64,000 nt of DNA, taken from positions 22,296 to 86,295 of the forward strand of contig CAJNOL010000058.1 of the NCBI GenBank assembly GCA_905250125.1. The letters are read 5' to 3'. Shown in pieces: positions 57,013 to 64,000 of the stretch (position 1 is the first letter of the stretch; every line of letters begins with the position of its first letter). Both the position numbers and the translations under genes were made by a program. Source of the stretch: Rotaria sordida. Taxonomy: Eukaryota > Rotifera > Eurotatoria > Philodinida > Philodinidae. The notes beneath the pieces were generated by a model. That model was not told the DNA's origin. It searched no databases and saw nothing but the letters and a program-made list of their open reading frames with translations.

Positions 57013-60000
57013 ATGAAAGATATTCCAAGTGAGTTATTATTAGTATTATTATGTTTTTTTCGTTGATTTATTTATAAAGAAATTCTATTCTGATGTTTCT
57101 AGCGACATGTGTTGCTGCTGTTTATTCAGAAATAGAACCTAAGCCACAAGTAAGATTGATATTGATTGTATGTTTGATTTATTGACTTGTCTTTCTTTTT
57201 TTTTGTTTCTAGTTAAAAGATATTGAAAAATTTATGCGTGATCATGGTGCTGAACCAGTGTTAGATTTTAGTTCGGAAGATCTTGAAAGCAAAGTTGAAT
57301 CGATTATACGTGAATTAAGAAATGTTCTTAAAGATTCTTTACTTGAAAGCGGTAAAGAATATTTTTTATTTTATTTTTCATAAGAAAATCTATTTAATTA
57401 TTTAGATATGGAAATGTTTCTTAATTCTGTAATGAGTTTAATATTGGTTGTACCTGAAGATAAAATAAATCGACCAATTTTAAATTTTTCGGAAGCTATT
57501 GTAAATGCAAATCTACCAGAAAAATATGGACCAATAAAAATTCGAGTGTGAGTTAAGATTGTTTTTTTGTATTTTGAATTGAAAATAAATATTTTAATGG
57601 TTTGTTTTTCAGATTAACGAATTTAATTTATGTAATACCGGAACATGCTAATACAGATAAATATCGTATTTTGATGGATTTAATTAAATGTGCTCGAAAT
57701 CATCGATGTATCAATGCTGTATCAGTTGGAATAAGTCAAGTACATTTCTTTGTTTTTTTTTTAAACAAAGAAGGAAAATTTCGAAAATTATCCAATCCTA
57801 AGGATTAACAAAAGAACTTTTTATTACTTTAGAAAATAATGTGTGGATTAGATATGAGTCTTCTACAACTTTGAGAAAACATTTTTTTTTTCATAAAACG
57901 ATAAACGATTGTCTGAAAACACAAGTTGCACAATTCAAAATATGTAGAACAAACCTTGATAAATTGTCTTACATCGAAAGCAAAATACGTTAAAAACTCG
58001 CTGATGATTCCTGTTTGTTTTTTGAATTTTAGGCTATGATATAACTGTTCTTTTTTCTTCTAAGGCTTTGAATGTTTTATAAAAAACTGAGAGATAAACA
58101 TGCTTCATATAAGTATCATATTAGATTGTTTGATCGATTTACAGGCGATAAATGAATTCAAATAATATATGACAATAACTGATCGGAATAGGATTCTTTC
58201 GATTGAAATGTCTACTATTCAGATAAAGAAAATAGTTTTCGACTTCTAAAATAAAATCTTATATAAGCGATGGTTATACATTAGTATAATTATAGTCTAA
58301 ACGGTGTTTTTTTTTCTATGATATAACTAATCATTCGTAGTGTTTACAAGAGATCACAAAGAAATTAGAGTAAAATACAAATTTGGACTTCAGAGACTAT
58401 TTTGACTGATAACACGAGAAAGTATAATTTCCAAGCATTTGAGCAAATCCATCTACACTCACACCCGTTTTTTTCCATCATTCAATTTCCTTTATACTCG
58501 AAGAAGCCATTCGTGTTAATACACCGATTTAGACATGCACCGAACTTGAGCTCGAGGTTTTGGACAAACAGCTCACATTTATGTTTGTAAACTATCCAAC
58601 CAGTTCAGACAGTGTCAGATACTTGGGTAATTATCCAAGCATTTGATAAGGTATATGAACAATCATGGAAGCATTCTAGGGTTCAGTTAAGTTCAAGTTT
58701 GAGTTTTTCTGAACATTGTTGGCTTCTGTAGGATGCTTACAGACCTTTGTTTTTTGGATCATTTATTCTATTATGTGTAGATCTATCATAGCTAAGCCTA
58801 AAATCTTTTCTTTTCACTTAGTTCTACTTGCTTTTGTTCACTAACTGAAAATGATTGCAGTCAAGACCGAAACTCGAACTTTTGGGTTCGATGCATGCCT
58901 ATATCGGCCATCATTGTGAGTTCTTCATGTACTCACTGACTTCACTGTTAGTCTTATTGTTAAAGTTCGAGTTAGATCATGTCTAAAAATACTTTTATAT
59001 TATTTCTGAACAATTTTACTCACAAAGAAATCATTCTGTCTTCTTAAATATTTAATTTATCTTTTGTATAACTTAGGTAAAAATTTGGGTTAAAGAATGG
59101 AAAGTTTCAAATGAACAAGTTCAAGAACTCTATCGAAATATGCATGAAGCATATGCAGCAATTGGTGATTCGTATGTGATTTTTTTTTAAACATAACAAT
59201 CCATTCTTATCTAATTAATATTGATACAGAACAAATGCATTACAACTTTTACTTGAATTACTTGGTACATATACAAAAGAAACAGCATCAAAAGCTCGTA
59301 CAGATGCATTCAAGTAGGATTATTTACAAACAAAATTTCTTCTCTATAAATAATCTTTTGTTTTTAAATTTATATTATAGATGTATTATCAATAGTATTA
59401 ATGATCCAAATGTATTCATAATGGATCATCTTCTTTTACTTGAACCTATAAAAGTTCTCGAAGGAGAAAATATTCATAAAGTAAAATTTCTATAAAAATT
59501 TTCATTTATTTATTTATTTAAACTTTATTTTTTTTTTTTAGTTATTAAATATTTTTGTTCTTGGTCGTTTACAAGATTATCTTGAATTTTATTCAAAACA
59601 AAAATCATTTATTGAATCATCAGGTATGAATAAATTTTCTTTATTTTATTTTACTTTATTTTAGAATATTTTATTTAGGTATTAAACATGAAAGAAATTT
59701 AACAAAAATGCGTTTATTAACATTTCTTCAAACAGCTGAAAGTCAAAAAGAATTAACATTTGATGCAATTGAAAAAGAAATGCAAATACCATCTGATGAT
59801 ATTGAATCATTTATAATTGAAGGTAAAAAAGTATTTTTTATTCTAAAAGATATTTAATTAATTCAAATAAATCTATTTTAGCTGTACGAACAAAAATGAT
59901 ACGTTGTAAAATTGACCATCTTGCACGAAAAGTTATTATTGATAGTACAGCACAACGTTCATTTACAAAACAACATTGGATATCGTTAAAAGAAAAACTT

Positions 60001-60078
60001 GAATCATGGAAATCTAATTTAACTATGATTAATAATAATCTTCATACATTATTAAATGCAAGAGCAGTACCAACATAG
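57013..60078 (+). CDS. EIF3M: Translation initiation factor eIF3 subunit M
   Basis: A PCI-domain subunit of eIF3. Start MKDIP at 57013 with a split Thr codon to exon 2 (CVAAVYSEIEPKPQ); stop after NARAVPT at 60078. Blocks in order: IEKFMRDHGAEPVLDF, LNSVMSLILVVPEDK, IRVLTNLIYVIPEHANTDKY, KIWVKEWKVSNEQVQELYRN, LQLLLELLGTYTKETASKAR, IINSINDPNVFIMDHLLLLE, LLNIFVLGRLQDYLEFYSKQ, KMRLLTFLQTAESQKELTFD and the PCI winged helix (EKEMQIPSDDIESFIIEAVR, TKMIRCKIDHLARKVII, RSFTKQHWISLKEKLESW). Length about 390 residues, like the family. The exon ending VGISQ is followed by a 1.3-kb intron (57737-59075) without recognised content. It follows CBL by 290 bases on the same strand. Confidence 0.93.
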
Positions 60079-61992
60079 AATTTTCCTTTTCTTTTTCTTT
60101 TTCTAGGAGAATCTTTTTTTGTTTCGTGACAGTTTTTTTGTTGTTAACATCGTTCTCATAGATAATTTCGATTTGTCAAAAAAAAATATATATATATAAT
60201 ATTGTTATTGTTCGTATTGTTACAAGAAAATATTTAACAATGATTTTTCTTTATGAAGAAGAGTTTTCAAGTTTACAATGAAATCAACTTTTTTCAGCCG
60301 TGTATCTTCTATGATCCATTTACGGTTGATTCTAGTAACGTAGTTATATTTTGATACTTAAAAAAAAAAGAAAGCAAATATTGTTTTAATATCTAAATTT
60401 CATATTCATACATATACTCGAGAGACAAAAGATCAATAAAGTGTGGAAATTAAAAACAAAACAAATTGTCATAGGGTATAAACATACTCTACAAAGATTG
60501 GTCATGGACAATACATCAAAAATCGATGGTTTTTTTTCATCAGTGCATGAATAGAGTACTTCAAGTTGTCCATATAGTAGGGAAAGCTGCAGCTCTCTAG
60601 CATGTTTTATTCTCGAATGGTTGCAAAAATAATCACAGCTATTATATTCATGGATAGACAGTAGATTATCATAAGATGTATCATATAAGATTTACTGTCA
60701 TAGAAATACAGATTTAACTGTAAAAATATTTATATGTAGAATGAATTAACTAAATTTCGTAATGTAAATTTACAGAATTTTTTTGTAATATATTTGTATT
60801 TATAAATTGAGATTTCTTGTATCAATAAACGCAATTTTCTATAAAATTTTCAAACATCGCAGAATCGACTTCAATTACATTTATTGTTTAACATCTGATA
60901 TACAAGCGTGGACGTTAAAAAAAAGTCAAAATTTGAATGCTTCAATTGTGGTATTAATTTGTTTAGTACTCCAATGAATTGTAGACGATTCTTCATTGCA
61001 TTAAATTTGTGTTGAAATTCTTAGACAGTCATCAGAAATTCAGAATATATTTTCAGAAAAAAGAATAATTTTTGGTGCGAGAGATTTTTAATTAAAGCAT
61101 ATGTGAACTTAAAGATGATAACTGAATCATCAGCCGCAATGAAGTCAACAGTTCTCCATATATCTCTTAAAGTAAAAAATTGACATTTTATCATATATAT
61201 ACAATTGTTTAGAAGAGTATGATTACAGCCAATAAACATTCTCATTCAAATAGGATGATAAAAACTGTACTTTTCATCAATATATTCTTACATTCTTTAT
61301 ACAGAGCACAGCTATATATAATGTTAGTTTAACAGAACCAAAACTCTCAATCATAATGAAAATTACTCTATCAGATATGTTGATCCTGTCATGACAAATT
61401 CATCTTTAAATTAAAATCTATTTTCTTTTCTTTCTTAGTTCCATGATTTATATAAGAGAAACAGACTAAAAAAAATAAAGTTACATAATAAAAATGAATG
61501 GTAAATTCACTACTCATTGATATTTTTGCTTGTTCTCCGCTAAAACGTTCGCTTTACCAGCATATTTTTTGCTTAGCGTTCGCTTTGCCAACATTGCAGA
61601 TAAACCGAACGTTTGAGATACCCCATTTCATACCACTAACTATTCAATTATTAGACGAGTTACAAATCTTTTTTTTTATATGAGTAGATGCAGAATTTAA
61701 TTCTCTTTCCCGTAGTATAAAAAGGAAACTTTTAGCCCTTAGAATAATCAAGATATAAGTGATGGAACACAGGCACCCATAAAATGCGTTCGGTTTACCA
61801 ACATTGACTCTACGATAAGATTTTGCAAATACAATGCATTCATTTCATTCTCCACAAATAACGTGATCTCTACAATATGAATGTGGTTCAATTTTAGCAT
61901 TATTCAAGCGTTTTCACAAAGGTTGACTAGAGAAAAAAATTAAAGTCAAAATAGATAAAAAAGTTCATGTTCATAATCATTAGAAGAATTGT
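60079..61992. other. Intergenic between eIF3m and GAPDH (convergent 3' ends)
   Basis: Holds both 3' UTRs. An AATAAA word lies near 60435 on the plus strand. No reading frame recognised; repeated words at 61541-61805 are listed separately. Confidence 0.5.
61541..61805. repeat. Dispersed short direct repeats (GCGTTCGCTTTACCAACAT type)
   Basis: Three direct copies, at 61544-61563, 61576-61595 and 61786-61805, of a unit close to CGTTCGSTTTRCCARCAT, plus an inverted part-copy (TAAACCGAACG) at 61601-61611. Irregular spacing argues against a simple tandem array; they may be eroded ends of an inserted element. Confidence 0.6.
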
Positions 61993-63070
<1,078 letters not shown>

Positions 63071-64000
63071 CTAAAAATAAAATCGAAAAATAAAAGTTTT
63101 TATAGATAATCAATTGTTTCGAATAGAGAGGATGTCTGAAAAGTTTCTTCCTTTTTCTATATCATTACTATTTTATTTAACTTTATCAAGAATTTTTTAA
63201 AAATGTTATGTGACTATAACGAGTTTTTATTTCAATGAATAAACTTTGAAGGTATCTTTGAAAACTACGAAACTTTATAGAAAGAGAAATATTTCACTTG
63301 CAGAATAAAAAAACACGATGCAGCGTTTCTTCTTTATTTGTTGAATTATTTTTATCTTTAAATGATTGAGAATGTTTAATAGTCATTTGATAGATTGTTT
63401 CGATAAAAATAAACACAATGACGTTAATAATCTTCATCTATGACAGATTTCTCTTTTCCTATGAGAAGATATAGGTATTATAATAGAAAATAAATGAAAG
63501 GACGGGGGCGCATAAGAAGGGAAATCGGCCCATCGGACTTTTCTTGCCCAATCCCATTGAATCATATATTAAATGAAAGAACGTGTTAAAATTAACATTT
63601 TAACACTATTTTCATAGACTTTCGATCGAATTTCTGAAGCAAAAAGTTATTAACAAAGTAGTTCATTTTTGGTCATTAGTCCAATAATCGACTCTATCAT
63701 AGTCGACTCAATTTTCGAATAAATTGATTATAAAAGTTGGTTGTAAAATTAGTATCTGATAGCTTTTTTATCGGGCTTCAATCCTATATATGAATCAATA
63801 ATTGGTAGTTTGATTTAGTGGCGAGGAGAACTGATATACTGGCAGGCATTGTTAAAAAAAGCCCTCCATTTACCATCAACTTTTATCTTTCAACAAATAT
63901 TTTGTCATAAAAATGGAAGGTACCAAAATTCTAGTATTGCTCATTGGATAGCTCTTTTCAAAAGCTACAAAACTATATATTTTCTAAAGTCTAAAAAGTT
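63071..64000. other. Non-coding window end, probable GAPDH intron
   Basis: AT-rich, no GAPDH exon seen on the minus strand. A short less AT-rich stretch occurs at 63500-63560 (GGACGGGGGCGCATAAGAAG nearby), suggestive of an old insertion. Nothing else recognised. Confidence 0.4.

Noticed and set aside
58860-58930. Possible tRNA-like GGTTCGATGC word
   Set aside because: No acceptor stem or D-arm partner can be formed around it. No convincing tRNA was seen elsewhere in the window.

Overview
This is an animal nuclear chromosome segment, very rich in A+T, with split genes, mostly short introns (about 50-70 bases, GT...AG), CAA/CAG-rich coding stretches and many small DNA-transposon-derived repeats. 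An innexin exon, CBP/p300, CBL, GATOR2 WDR24 and the SLC13 and SLC25 carriers point to a protostome invertebrate. A rotifer, perhaps bdelloid, is my best guess. A decayed NOP2 copy among intact neighbours fits the gene loss after duplication known in bdelloids, but the sequence does not prove the taxon.

Region 1 (1-10.1 kb): a foldback repeat; the first two exons of an innexin; a decayed NOP2 (rRNA cytosine-5 methyltransferase) pseudogene; a divergently transcribed three-exon gene for a 330-residue acidic/basic protein ending in a RECQL4/Sld2-like basic motif; and a complete SLC13-type carrier. Region 2 (10.1-20.2 kb) is gene-poor: one CAP-superfamily secreted protein and three transposon-derived elements (one hAT-like, two TA-flanked foldbacks). 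Region 3 (20.2-33.7 kb): AATF and CBP/p300 in tandem on the minus strand, with a broken plus-strand reading frame inside an AATF intron. Region 4 (33.7-40.5 kb) is a repeat zone: a TTAA-flanked MITE, a hAT element with exact 8-base target duplications and a transposase remnant, and a G+C-richer island with a 15-base minisatellite. Region 5 (40.5-60.1 kb) is a compact run of housekeeping and signalling genes: Rab30-like GTPase, WDR24, SLC25A15-like ornithine carrier (all minus), then a ZDHHC3/7-like palmitoyltransferase, CBL and eIF3m (all plus), mostly 200-300 bases apart. Region 6 (60.1-64 kb): intergenic sequence, then the C-terminal two thirds of a divergent GAPDH on the minus strand, whose N-terminal exons are not seen in the window.

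The genes do not form an operon or a single pathway; several touch growth and nutrient control (WDR24, eIF3m, CBL, AATF, CBP), but their adjacency looks like ordinary gene order. I see no CRISPR array, rRNA or convincing tRNA. The most notable signals are the density and variety of foldback/MITE families with readable target duplications, the NOP2 decay next to a truncated-looking innexin, the stand-alone Sld2/RECQL4-like protein, the interrupted frame nested in AATF, and the unusual residues in GAPDH and SLC13.
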